64,000 nt of DNA from Amycolatopsis dendrobii (lineage in GTDB: Bacteria > Actinomycetota > Actinomycetes > Mycobacteriales > Pseudonocardiaceae). The DNA lies in contig NZ_JACGZW010000002.1 in NCBI RefSeq assembly GCF_014145675.1, positions 248,001 to 312,000 on the forward strand, in the 5' to 3' direction. Position 1 is the stretch's first letter; every line of letters starts with the position of its first letter. The notes beneath the pieces were generated by a model. The model saw nothing but the letters and a program-made list of their open reading frames with translations, ran no database searches and had not been told where the DNA came from. This document shows, in pieces, positions 26,429 to 36,328 of this stretch. Made by a program: the position numbers and the translations under genes.

Positions 26429-27043
26429 TCAGAGCAGCACATCGGACAGCGCGAACGGATACACCACCGCGTCCTGCGCCACCGGCCCGTCGACGCCGGG
26501 CACGTCCGGCGCGAAGGCGTGCTGGTGCAGCCCGAGCCGCGAATGGAACCAGCCGGGCCGTCCGGGGATGCCGTTGTGCCGCACCAGCCACAGCACGACG
26601 TCGGAATCGGCCCAGCGGTCCGGGTGCAGCCGGTGCGCCCAGCAGTCGTGCCCGGCGTACACGAGGACCCGGCGGATCCGCGCCGCGTGCCGCACGTGCT
26701 TGATCCACGCCTTCACGAACCGGTCGTCGACGCTCTGCGCGTCCACTTCCAGTGCGGGAGCGAGCGATCCGGGTGCGAACGCGCCGAGCCTGCTCGCCGT
26801 CCGGACGAAATGGTCGGCCTGGTCGTGCACCGCTCCAGGACGCGCGTAGTGCCGGGCCCCGGTGTGGATGCCCGCGTGCTGGGCCGCGGCCAGCGTCCGT
26901 TCCGCGCCCGGATCACTCCAGTTGACGTTCTCGCTGATCGTGACCGAGGCGAACCGCACGTCGGCGCCGCGCACCGCCGCCCAATCGAGCACTTGCTCGC
27001 GATGAGTGAGCGTGAGTCCGCGCCCACTCTCCGGTTCCGCCAC
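26429..27043 (-). CDS. GH25 lysozyme-like protein, probably catalytically altered
   Basis: This 204-residue protein follows the GH25 muramidase fold pattern: GLTLTHREQVLDWAAVRGAD at the N terminus, SENVNWSDPGAERTL, GIHTGARHYARPG, then VLVYAGHDCWAHRL and VVLWLVRHNG. The usual first catalytic Asp (GIDVS) is Thr here, and the strand that normally reads LDVE reads LEVD, so the acidic pair is exchanged. No signal peptide is present. It may be an inactive or repurposed member. The start is GTG 27043. It is followed by pabB 45 bp downstream. Confidence 0.7.
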   Translation of the reverse strand: MAEPESGRGLTLTHREQVLDWAAVRGADVRFASVTISENVNWSDPGAERTLAAAQHAGIHTGARHYARPGAVHDQADHFVRTASRLGAFAPGSLAPALEVDAQSVDDRFVKAWIKHVRHAARIRRVLVYAGHDCWAHRLHPDRWADSDVVLWLVRHNGIPGRPGWFHSRLGLHQHAFAPDVPGVDGPVAQDAVVYPFALSDVLL

Positions 27044-27140
27044 CTCGCACCCCTGACAAGCCCCACGACGGGTGAAAGGCCACCCTACGTCCGGAATTCC
27101 GGAGCGGGGTGACCTTTCCCGGCGTGTCGATAGGCTTTGA

Positions 27141-27905
27141 TCAGGCGTTTTCCCGTTGGAAGGTGCGCGTTCCCCACCAGATCGCCAAAACGGCCATGAC
27201 CAGCACGACCACGCTCCCGGTGAACAGCGCGTCCATCGAGAAGTCGCCGCGGAAGCTGTTGCGCTCCACGTCGACCACGTGCCGGAACGGGTTGATCTGC
27301 GAGATCGTGTACAGCCACTTCGGGGCCAGCCCGGCGGTGATCGGGATCAGGATCCCGGACAGCAGCAGCAACGGCATGAGCACCGCGTTGAGCAGCGCCG
27401 GGAACGCCTCCTCGCTCTTGAGCGTGAGCGCCAGCGCGTAGGAGCACGACGCCAGCGTGAGCGCGAGCAGGAACACGATCGCCAGGCTGAGCAGCACGCC
27501 GCCGACCGGGGCGTTCAGGTCGAACACCAGGTAGGCGAGCAGGATGATCAGCACCGATTGCACGGTCGCCTGCAACGCGTTCGCCAGCACCTTCCCGAGC
27601 AGCAGCGCGGCCCGGTGCACCGGGGTGACGCGCAGCCGCTCGACCACGCCGGACCGGAACTCGGCCAGCAGCCCGAAGCCCACGAAGGAACTGCCGAACA
27701 GCGCCAGCTGCGCGATCAGCGCGGGCGTGAGCACCATCCAGCCGTCGACCTCGGATATCCCCTGCGCGCTGAGCGACTTCACCAGCAGCGGGCCGAAGAA
27801 GAACAGGTACAGCAACGGCTGGGCGAGCCCGATCAGCAGCCACGCCGGATTCCGCAGCGCGCCCGCCATGTCGCGCCGGAAAATCAGCCAGGTGTCATGC
27901 AACAC
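27141..27905 (-). CDS. ABC-2 type transporter permease, DrrB-like
   Basis: This 254-residue membrane subunit has six hydrophobic segments. Recognisable are the N-terminal RRDMAGALRNPAWLLIGLAQ followed by PLLYLFFFG, and the ABC-2 signature region ERLRVTPVHRAALLLGKVLA. The pattern INPFRHVVDVERNSFRG lies near the end. It forms an exporter with the ATPase encoded just upstream, with which it overlaps by 11 bp. DrrAB-type pairs export drugs or lipids; the substrate here is unknown. Confidence 0.92.
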   Translation of the reverse strand: MLHDTWLIFRRDMAGALRNPAWLLIGLAQPLLYLFFFGPLLVKSLSAQGISEVDGWMVLTPALIAQLALFGSSFVGFGLLAEFRSGVVERLRVTPVHRAALLLGKVLANALQATVQSVLIILLAYLVFDLNAPVGGVLLSLAIVFLLALTLASCSYALALTLKSEEAFPALLNAVLMPLLLLSGILIPITAGLAPKWLYTISQINPFRHVVDVERNSFRGDFSMDALFTGSVVVLVMAVLAIWWGTRTFQRENA

Positions 27906-28893
27906 CGGACACCTCCGGTTCCGCCGGCGCGGGCTGCTCGGCTTCGCGCAGCGACCGGCCGGTGAGGGTAAGGAATACGTCGTCCAAGGTCGGCCGCGTG
28001 ACCTGCATCGAGGTCGTCGCGATCTCCTTGGCGTCGAGCGCGCGCAGCAGCTCCGGCATCGCGGTGTCGCCGCGCGGCACCCGGAACCGGATCGACCCCT
28101 CGCGCACCGCGAACTCGTGCGCGCCGGGCAGCTGCCGGGCCAGGTCGGCGGCGGCCTCGGCGGATCGCGGATCCACCTCGATCGCCACCCCGTCGCCGGA
28201 GACCTGCTCCTTCAGTGCGTCCGGATGCCCCTCGGCGACGATCCGGCCGTCGTCGATCACGATCAGCCGGTCGGCCAGCGCGTCCGCCTCGTCGAGGTAA
28301 TGCGTGGTCAGGAAGATCGTGACGCCCTGCTCCGCGCGCAGCCGCCGGATGTGTCCCCACAGGTTCGCCCGGCTCTGCGGGTCGAGCCCGGTGGACGGCT
28401 CGTCCAGGAAGACCAGCCCCGGCGAATGGATCAGCCCCAGTGCGATGTCGAGCCTGCGCCGCTGACCCCCGGAGAGCGTCTTCGTGGCCCGCTGTTCGAG
28501 CCCGGTCAGGTCGAGCTGTTCGGCGAGCACCTTGCCGCGCGCGATCGCGTCGGCCCTGCTCATCCGGTACAGCCTGCCCTGCAGCTCCAGCTCTTCGCCG
28601 ACGCGCGATTCAGGCGCGGTTCCGCCGCCCTGGGCGACGTACCCGATGTTGCGGCGCACCCCCGCCGCGTCGGTGAGCAGGTCGTGCCCGCCGACGGTCG
28701 CCGTGCCCGCGGTCGGTCTCAACAAGGTGGTGAGCATGCGCAGCGTCGTGGTCTTGCCCGCCCCGTTCGGGCCGAGGAACCCGACCAGCTCGCCCGCCTC
28801 GACGTCGAGATCGACCCCCTTCACCGCGTGCACTTCGCCACCGGCTCGGCCCTTGCGGCGGAACCGCCGCTCGAGTCCGCGTGCCGTGATCAT
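27895..28893 (-). CDS. ABC transporter ATPase, DrrA-like
   Basis: This 332-residue nucleotide-binding subunit has Walker A GPNGAGKTTTLRML, Q-loop YVAQGGG, signature LSGGQRRRLDIALGL, Walker B LVFLDEPSTGLDP, and the H-loop TTHYLDEADALADR. The C-terminal 100 residues match the DrrA-type extension ending in TLDDVFLTLTGRSL. ATG 28893 is preferred because GGGAGGAGAGGGGC lies just upstream; an earlier ATG adds ten residues over the promoter. Two palindromes between this gene and padR point to PadR control. Confidence 0.93.
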   Translation of the reverse strand: MITARGLERRFRRKGRAGGEVHAVKGVDLDVEAGELVGFLGPNGAGKTTTLRMLTTLLRPTAGTATVGGHDLLTDAAGVRRNIGYVAQGGGTAPESRVGEELELQGRLYRMSRADAIARGKVLAEQLDLTGLEQRATKTLSGGQRRRLDIALGLIHSPGLVFLDEPSTGLDPQSRANLWGHIRRLRAEQGVTIFLTTHYLDEADALADRLIVIDDGRIVAEGHPDALKEQVSGDGVAIEVDPRSAEAAADLARQLPGAHEFAVREGSIRFRVPRGDTAMPELLRALDAKEIATTSMQVTRPTLDDVFLTLTGRSLREAEQPAPAEPEVSGVA

Positions 28894-28919
28894 GGATTGC
28901 CCCTCTCCTCCCAAGAAGA

Positions 28920-28945
28920 TCAACTAGTCAATCTTGACTAGTTGA
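28920..28945. promoter_or_regulatory. PadR operator 1, 12-bp inverted repeat
   Basis: TCAACTAGTCAA and TTGACTAGTTGA flank a 2-bp centre, a perfect 26-bp palindrome 27 bp before the ABC ATPase start. The core TAGTCAA/TTGACTA recurs in operator 2. Confidence 0.65.
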
Positions 28946-28975
28946 CGCGCACACTGTGCCCGAGGAAGGAGGGGT

Positions 28976-28991
28976 TAGTCAAATTTGATTA
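28976..28991. promoter_or_regulatory. PadR operator 2, overlapping the padR stop codon
   Basis: TAGTCAAATTTGATTA is palindromic except for one position and repeats the core of operator 1. Its last three bases are the TAA stop of the PadR gene. Confidence 0.5.
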
Positions 28992-29576
28992 CTCGGGGGC
29001 TGGCGGAGCGAAGGCCGAACCCGGGTCGTCGGCCATCACGTACTCGCCCGCCTCGAGCCTGCCGATCAGGCCGGTGAGCCATTCCCGGCTCGCGCTGGCG
29101 ATCCCGCCCCACAGGCGGAACAGTTCGGCGACGTGCGGCGGTTTCCCCCAGGTGTCGTCCTCGAGGCTCAACCGCGATCGGCGCTCTTCCGCCTCGAAGT
29201 GGACCAGGTTCTGCCTGAGCAGGCTGATCGTGTACTTCCGCGGGAGCGCGGGCATCAGGCTCACCGCCGCGCACAGCTCCGCGTTGCTCGCGGCCGGATC
29301 GGACAAGCCCTTCGCGATGAGGATCTGGAACTCCTGCTCGCCCGCTTGCGAGAGCCGGTAGGCGACCCGGTCCGGACCGCCGTCGCCCGGTTCGACGTCG
29401 ATCTTCTCGAGCAGGTCCTCGGCGGCCATCTTCTTGAGCGCGTGGTAGATCGAACCGGGCTGGACGTTCGCCCACTTGTCCGCCGACCACGACAGCAGTT
29501 CGCGGCGCACCTGGTAGCCGTGCGCGCGGCCGAACATCCGCACGACCCCGAGCACCAGCAGACGCGTCGCCGACAC
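28989..29576 (-). CDS. PadR-family regulator
   Basis: This 195-residue repressor has an N-terminal winged helix (LLVLGVVRMFGRAHGYQVRR, then SIYHALKKMAAEDLLEKIDV), followed by a helical dimerisation region, as in PadR subfamily 2. GGGAGAGCC precedes the GTG start. It lies upstream of the ABC exporter genes on the same strand with two shared palindromes between, so it probably represses the transporter and releases it when a toxic substrate is bound. Confidence 0.9.
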   Translation of the reverse strand: MSATRLLVLGVVRMFGRAHGYQVRRELLSWSADKWANVQPGSIYHALKKMAAEDLLEKIDVEPGDGGPDRVAYRLSQAGEQEFQILIAKGLSDPAASNAELCAAVSLMPALPRKYTISLLRQNLVHFEAEERRSRLSLEDDTWGKPPHVAELFRLWGGIASASREWLTGLIGRLEAGEYVMADDPGSAFAPPAPE

Positions 29577-29623
29577 CGGCTCTCCCTTCCCCGACCGCCA
29601 GGAAACGCCCTGGAGCGCATCCG

Positions 29624-29629
29624 TAGGCT
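29624..29629 (+). promoter_or_regulatory. Leaderless-type -10 box of metG
   Basis: TAGGCT lies 8 nt before ATG 29638 with no Shine-Dalgarno sequence. Confidence 0.45.
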
Positions 29630-29637
29630 AAACAGGT

Positions 29638-31434
29638 ATGAGCACCCCTGTGTTGACCGCGGTGGCCTGGCCCTACGCCAACGGCCCCCGCCACATCGGC
29701 CACGTGTCCGGATTCGGCGTCCCGTCCGACGTCTTCTCCCGCTACCAGCGAATGGCCGGCAACCGGGTGCTCATGGTGTCCGGGACCGACGAACACGGCA
29801 CGCCGATCACCGTCCAGGCGGACAAAGAGGGGATGACCCCGCAGCAGACCGCGGACAAGTACACCCGCCAGATCGACGAGGACCTGCGCGGCCTCGGCCT
29901 TTCCTACGACCTGTTCACCCGCACCACCACCGGCAACCACGCCGCGGTGACGCAGGAGATCTTCCTCGCGCTCAACCGCAACGGCTACGTCGTCCCGAAG
30001 ACCACCCGCGGCGCGATCAGCCCGTCCACCGGCCGCACGCTGCCCGACCGCTACATCGAGGGCACCTGCCCGATCTGCGGCTACGACGGCGCGCGCGGCG
30101 ACCAGTGCGACAACTGCGGCAACCAGCTCGACGCCGCCGAGCTGATCAACCCGAAGTCGCGGATCAACGGCGAGACGCCGAAGTTCGTCGAGACCGAGCA
30201 CTACTTCCTCGACCTGCCCGCGTTCACCCGGACCCTCGGCGACTGGCTCGGCACCAAAACCGACTGGCGCCCGAACGTCCTCAACTTCACCAAAAACCTG
30301 ATCGACGACATGCGGCCGCGGCCGATCACCCGCGACCTCGACTGGGGCGTGAAGATCCCGCTGGACGGCTGGCGCGACCAGCCGCTCAAGCGGTTCTACG
30401 TCTGGTTCGACGCGGTCATCGGCTACTTCTCCGCCAGCGTCGAATGGGCGCGCCGCAACGGCACCCCGGACGCCTGGCAGGAGTGGTGGGCCAACGACGC
30501 CGCGCGCGCCTACTACTTCATGGGCAAGGACAACATCACCTTCCACGCCCAGATCTGGCCCGCGCTGCTGCTCGGCCAGAACGGCAGCGGCGACCGCGGC
30601 GGCGAGCCGGGCAAGTACGGCAAGCTGCACCTGCCGGACGAGATCGTGTCCAGCGAGTTCCTCACCATGAGCGGGTCGAAGTTCTCCACCTCCCGGGGAA
30701 CCGTCATCTACGTGCACGACTTCCTGCGGGAGTTCGGGCCGGACGCGCTGCGGTACTTCATCTCGGTGGCCGGGCCGGAGACGCAGGACACGGACTTCAC
30801 GTGGGACGAGTTCGTGCGGCGGACGAACTTCGAGCTGGCCAACGAGTGGGGGAACCTCGTCAACCGGTCGATTTCCATGGCGCACAAGAACAATGGGGCG
30901 ATTCCGGCCCCGACCGCGCCTGCGCCCGCGGACGAGGAGCTGAAGGCGTTGTCCCGGCAGGCGTTTGAGACCGCTGGGGGGCATCTGGCGCGGTCGCGGT
31001 TCAAGCTGGCCGCGGCTGAGGCGATGCGGGTGGTTACGGCGGCCAACCGGTATCTGTCGGATCAGGAGCCGTGGAAGCTCAAGGACGATCCGGACCGGCG
31101 GGACGCGGTGTTGCACACGGCGTTGCAGGTGGTCAGCGACGCCAATACGTTGTTGACGCCGTTCCTGCCGCATTCGGCGCAGAAGGTGCACGAGGCGCTT
31201 GGCGGGACTGGGGTTTGGGCTGCGCAGCCTGAGCTTCAGGAGGTTGAGGATCTTGACCTGCCTGGGCGGGTCAATCCGATTCTGACCGGGGATTACGCCG
31301 GGGAGCAGGCTAAGTGGGAGTCTCAGCCGGTTGAGGTTGGGCGGCCGTTGGAGAAGCCGACTCCGTTGTTCACGAAGCTGGATCCGAAGTTGGGGGAGAC
31401 TGGGCCGGAGTGGGCTCCGATCGTGACTGATTGA
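29638..31434 (+). CDS. metG: Methionyl-tRNA synthetase
   Basis: This 598-residue class I aminoacyl-tRNA synthetase charges initiator and elongator tRNA-Met. The class I HIGH motif is in [11 protein letters not shown], and the KMSKS loop appears as [14 protein letters not shown] zinc knuckle [17 protein letters not shown] is present. The anticodon-binding helical domain occupies the C-terminal third, with no tRNA-binding fold appended. Codon usage in the last 600 bp is less GC-biased at the third position than the first part, for reasons not evident. It is followed by a strong hairpin and repeats. Confidence 0.96.
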   Translation: MSTPVLTAVAWPYANGPRHIGHVSGFGVPSDVFSRYQRMAGNRVLMVSGTDEHGTPITVQADKEGMTPQQTADKYTRQIDEDLRGLGLSYDLFTRTTTGNHAAVTQEIFLALNRNGYVVPKTTRGAISPSTGRTLPDRYIEGTCPICGYDGARGDQCDNCGNQLDAAELINPKSRINGETPKFVETEHYFLDLPAFTRTLGDWLGTKTDWRPNVLNFTKNLIDDMRPRPITRDLDWGVKIPLDGWRDQPLKRFYVWFDAVIGYFSASVEWARRNGTPDAWQEWWANDAARAYYFMGKDNITFHAQIWPALLLGQNGSGDRGGEPGKYGKLHLPDEIVSSEFLTMSGSKFSTSRGTVIYVHDFLREFGPDALRYFISVAGPETQDTDFTWDEFVRRTNFELANEWGNLVNRSISMAHKNNGAIPAPTAPAPADEELKALSRQAFETAGGHLARSRFKLAAAEAMRVVTAANRYLSDQEPWKLKDDPDRRDAVLHTALQVVSDANTLLTPFLPHSAQKVHEALGGTGVWAAQPELQEVEDLDLPGRVNPILTGDYAGEQAKWESQPVEVGRPLEKPTPLFTKLDPKLGETGPEWAPIVTD

Positions 31435-31511
31435 GGTCTCGGGCGGGCTCGTCGCCCTGGGGGCGACATTGCGCTCGGGGTGGCCCCACCCCCGAAGTTT
31501 TATTGTGCTGA

Positions 31512-31568
31512 CGGTTCGGGGGTGCTTGTCAAGGCGGGAAAGATGCCTTGACAAGCACCCCCGAACCG
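31512..31568 (+). terminator. 24-bp perfect inverted repeat after metG
   Basis: A perfect 24-bp stem (31512-31535 with 31545-31568) surrounds the 9-nt loop GGGAAAGAT. It begins 78 nt after the metG stop. The arms are longer than a terminator needs, so this could also be a mobile hairpin element. Confidence 0.55.
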
Positions 31569-31653
31569 CAGGGCGGCTTCGGAGCGGGGTTGGGGGCGGT
31601 GTGGGGTGCCTCCGTCGGTGGGTGCGTCGGCTGCGGTTTGTGAGTGGGGCTAG

Positions 31654-31736
31654 CGCCCCAATGTGGCGTTGGGTGCATGTGGCGCACCCAATGTGGCGTT
31701 CGGTGCGTGGGATGCACCCAACGCCACATTGGGGCG
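31654..31736. repeat. Cluster of three 20-bp repeat units within a 25-bp inverted repeat
   Basis: The unit CCCAATGTGGCGTTGGGTGC occurs at 31657 (+), 31687 (+, one mismatch) and 31714 (complement). The outer pair extends to perfect 25-bp arms (31654-31678 and 31712-31736). No reading frame through it is credible. It looks like an intergenic palindromic element. Confidence 0.75.
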
Positions 31737-31765
31737 TACCCCTGCGGCTGCGCTGGGCGGGCGGT

Positions 31766-31848
31766 CCGTGAAGGGGCCCCTCGCGACCCGGGTGCGGGTC
31801 GCGAAGGGAACCCTGGGGAATCTGGGTCCCGCAGGGTTCCCCTCACGG
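31766..31848. repeat. Structured intergenic repeat, three-stem element (copy 1)
   Basis: The outer ends CCGTGAAGGGG and CCCCTCACGG pair. Inside are TCGCGACCCG/CGGGTCGCGA (31781-31804) and GGGAACCCTG/CAGGGTTCCC (31806-31841), giving a cloverleaf-like fold. A shorter relative, including the flanking TCTGCGGG, occurs at 50037-51085 split by an insertion sequence. Confidence 0.65.
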
Positions 31849-31869
31849 CATCTGCGGGCGGGGGCGCAG

Positions 31870-31875
31870 TAGCTT
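31870..31875 (+). promoter_or_regulatory. Leaderless-type -10 box of tatD
   Basis: TAGCTT lies 6 nt before ATG 31882. Confidence 0.4.
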
Positions 31876-31881
31876 GGGGTC

Positions 31882-32706
31882 ATGGGTGACGAGAAGCGCG
31901 AACTTCCCCCGATTCCCGACCGGCTGCCGGTGACGGTGGTTGACGCGCACACTCATCTCGACGCGTGCGGTGCGGAGACTGCGGCTGACGTCGCGGAGAT
32001 GGTTGACCGCGCGGAACGGGCTGGGGTCGCGCGGGTTGTCACTGTCGCGGACGACCTCGCTGCTGCTCGTTGGGCGTCCGAGGCGTCCACCTGGGACTCG
32101 CGGGTGTTTGCCGCAGTGGCTATTCATCCCACGCGCACCAAGGAATTCGGGGCCGCCGAACAGTCCGAAGTGGAGCGTCTGGCGCGTGGCGAGCGGGTGG
32201 TCGCGGTCGGCGAGACGGGGCTCGATTACTACTGGGACTACTCGCCGCACGATGCGCAGCAGGCTGCGTTTCGCTGGCACATCGACCTCGCGAAGCGGCT
32301 TGGCAAGGCTCTGATGATCCACGACCGCGACGCGCACGAGGACGTGCTTCGCATCCTCGACGAGGAAGGTGCGCCCGAGACGGTGGTCTTCCACTGCTTC
32401 TCTGGCGACGAGCACATCGCGCGCCGCTGTGTCGACAAGGGCTACATCCTGTCCTTCGCGGGCACGGTCACCTTTAAGAACGCGCGCGGGCTGCATGAGG
32501 CCGCGCGTCTCGTGCCGCGTGGGCAGTTCCTCGCGGAGACTGACGCGCCGTTTTTGACGCCTCATCCCTACCGTGGGCGGCCGAACGAGCCGTATTGCAC
32601 TGCCTACACCGTTCGCTTCCTCGCTCAGCTGCGCGGCGAAGCGGTCCACGAGGTGGCCGAAGCGGTCCGGACCACTGCCGAACGCGCATATCGGCTGCCC
32701 GCCTGA
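31882..32706 (+). CDS. tatD: TatD-family deoxyribonuclease/metal hydrolase
   Basis: This 274-residue amidohydrolase-fold nuclease binds two metals. Ligand motifs are VVDAHTHLD, AAVAIHPTR, VAVGETGLDYYW, MIHDRDAHED, VVFHCFSGDEHIA and LAETDAPFL. It fits the TatD/YcfH group implicated in DNA repair and degradation. The order metG-tatD-rpfB-rsmA-ispE is a widespread actinobacterial cluster. About 20 N-terminal residues precede the metal-binding core. Confidence 0.94.
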   Translation: MGDEKRELPPIPDRLPVTVVDAHTHLDACGAETAADVAEMVDRAERAGVARVVTVADDLAAARWASEASTWDSRVFAAVAIHPTRTKEFGAAEQSEVERLARGERVVAVGETGLDYYWDYSPHDAQQAAFRWHIDLAKRLGKALMIHDRDAHEDVLRILDEEGAPETVVFHCFSGDEHIARRCVDKGYILSFAGTVTFKNARGLHEAARLVPRGQFLAETDAPFLTPHPYRGRPNEPYCTAYTVRFLAQLRGEAVHEVAEAVRTTAERAYRLPA

Positions 32707-34522
<1,816 letters not shown>

Positions 34523-34537
34523 CCTGAGTTTTCCCGG

Positions 34538-34572
34538 CAGGCGGCTGTGAGTTTCGAGCTCACGGCCGCCTG
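34538..34572 (+). terminator. Terminator hairpin after rpfB
   Basis: CAGGCGGC-TGTGAG pairs with CTCACG-GCCGCCTG around TTTCGAG and is followed by TTTTC. It separates rpfB from rsmA, which has its own -10 box. Confidence 0.7.
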
Positions 34573-34612
34573 TTTTCGTACTCCGCGTTGCCGGGGCGCT
34601 GACGGCGCTGGG

Positions 34613-34618
34613 TAGGCT
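34613..34618 (+). promoter_or_regulatory. Leaderless-type -10 box of rsmA
   Basis: TAGGCT lies 6 nt before GTG 34625; a second GTG follows directly. Confidence 0.45.
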
Positions 34619-34624
34619 CGTGCG

Positions 34625-35467
34625 GTGGTGGAACTGCTGGGGCCTGCCGAAATCCGCGGGCTGGCCGACGAACTCGACGTCCGGCCCACGAAGAAGCTCG
34701 GGCAGAACTTCGTGCACGACCCCAACACGGTCCGCCGCATCGTCGAACTCGGCGGCGTGCAGCCCGGGGATGTCGTCCTGGAGGTCGGTCCCGGCCTCGG
34801 CTCGCTGACGCTGGGCCTGCTCGCCGCGGGCGCTCAGGTGGTCGCCGTGGAGATCGATCCGGTGCTGGCCGCCCGCCTGCCGCGCACAGTGGCCGAGCGC
34901 GCGCCTGAGGCAGCGGAGCGGCTGACCGTCGTCGGCGCGGACGCGTTGCGGGTGCGGGCCGCTGATCTCCCGGCTGAGCCGGTGTCGATCGTCGCGAACC
35001 TGCCGTACAACGTCGCGGTACCGGTGGTGCTGCACCTGCTGGCCGAGCTGCCGTCGCTGCGCAGCGGGCTGGTAATGGTCCAGACCGAGGTCGCTGACCG
35101 GATGGCAGCGGGTCCGGGAAGCCGCACCTACGGAGTGCCGAGTGTGAAGCTCGCTTGGTACGGCCCGGCGCGGAAGGTCGCCGCGGTGCCGCGCGCGGTG
35201 TTCTGGCCGGTGCCGAACGTCGATTCCGCGCTGGTCTCGTTCAGCCGGACCGACCCGGTTTCCGGCGTGGATCGCGCACGGCTGTTCGCGGTGGTCGACG
35301 CGGCGTTCTCGCAGCGACGCAAGACTTTGCGGGCCGCGCTGGCCGGGTGGGCCGGTTCTGCCGAGCGGGCCGGCGAACTGCTCGCGGAGGCGGGGATCGA
35401 CCCGAAGACGCGCGGGGAGCAGTTGGACGTGCACGCGTTCGCGCGGATCGCGGCTGCCGGAAGCTGA
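34625..35467 (+). CDS. rsmA: 16S rRNA dimethyladenosine transferase
   Basis: This 280-residue KsgA-type enzyme dimethylates A1518 and A1519 near the 3' end of 16S rRNA. Motifs: [20 protein letters not shown], the SAM loop [28 protein letters not shown], and the catalytic [11 protein letters not shown]. The C-terminal helical domain ([12 protein letters not shown]) is intact. Its position between rpfB and ispE is the standard actinobacterial arrangement (ksgA is the older name). Confidence 0.95.
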   Translation: MVELLGPAEIRGLADELDVRPTKKLGQNFVHDPNTVRRIVELGGVQPGDVVLEVGPGLGSLTLGLLAAGAQVVAVEIDPVLAARLPRTVAERAPEAAERLTVVGADALRVRAADLPAEPVSIVANLPYNVAVPVVLHLLAELPSLRSGLVMVQTEVADRMAAGPGSRTYGVPSVKLAWYGPARKVAAVPRAVFWPVPNVDSALVSFSRTDPVSGVDRARLFAVVDAAFSQRRKTLRAALAGWAGSAERAGELLAEAGIDPKTRGEQLDVHAFARIAAAGS

Positions 35468-36328
35468 CCCCCTCTCGCGGCGCTCGCTTGTGCCGTCCAA
35501 CTCCGGCGGGGCGGCGGGTATTCCCTGGTTTCGCTGCGTTGTCCGATGATCTTGTGTCGTCGCTGATTGTGAGTCACCCGCCGCCATCCAGATACTCTTA
35601 GTGATCACGCGGCTACGGCAGAAACCGCCCTCCACCCGTGACGAGCAGCTCGGCATTCGGGGGAGTCCGGCTGCTCCGCGCTCCGGATTGTTCAGCGGTG
35701 CCGACCCGAGGTGCTTCGCTCCGCTGACCTATCTCGACCCGGTCGAGGCCTCCGTGAGCCGAGCGTCGAGGCTCGCGAACCGCCGCCACTTGACAACGAG
35801 AAAACTCTTGTTCCACAACGATCCTTGATCGTCCACAGTGGAACGAACTAGTTCGCCGCCGAGGTCCGCCGCGGGTGTTTCGCAGGTCGAGGCACTGTTC
35901 GGCGACCGAGGTTCCGGGTTTCCGGTTCTTGGACGCGGTGTTCCGGCATGCGGGCACCACCAGACGTGTGATCTGCACCAACGCGCTTGCGTTCAGCCAA
36001 TGGGATCGGCTTTACTCGAAAGCGTCCATCCCGAGCGACTGAGAGACCTGGCTCGCCGAAGTCGCAGCAACCACCCTCCGCAGGGCAGGTGCTACCGCCA
36101 GGACCGATGGAGGCTGTTTTCGATGAAGAGGGTCACCCGCCCGCTCCTGCTGACCCGTCGGCGCGTAGTCGACGAAGGTCGCCGCTCGGTATGTGCGTGT
36201 CAACGCTCCATGGTCATCGCCTGATCGTTTTTTCCGCAGTTTCTTGCGCCGTCCACAGTGGACGGTAATTCGATGACGCCTGGCGCGCCCGGAATCGGCG
36301 CTGCGCCTCGTTTGCCTGGAGCCCTTTC
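35468..36328. other. Gene-poor stretch, possibly degenerate coding sequence
   Basis: No frame in these 860 bp shows actinobacterial third-position bias or a known domain. One short stretch near 35965-36045 reads RVICTNALAFSQWDRLYSKA and then stops, vaguely like IstB-type or other transposition-protein text, so a decayed mobile gene is possible. Two CCACAGTGG palindromes occur (35831, 36251). GC content is visibly lower than in neighbouring genes. Confidence 0.4.

Noticed and set aside
28975-31554. Long minus-strand frame opposite metG (859 codons)
   Set aside because: Antisense shadow of metG; only the part at the PadR gene is real, and that is in another frame.
35838-36224. A 128-codon plus-strand frame in the gene-poor stretch
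   Set aside because: Composition is not that of an actinobacterial gene, and no homology is recognisable.
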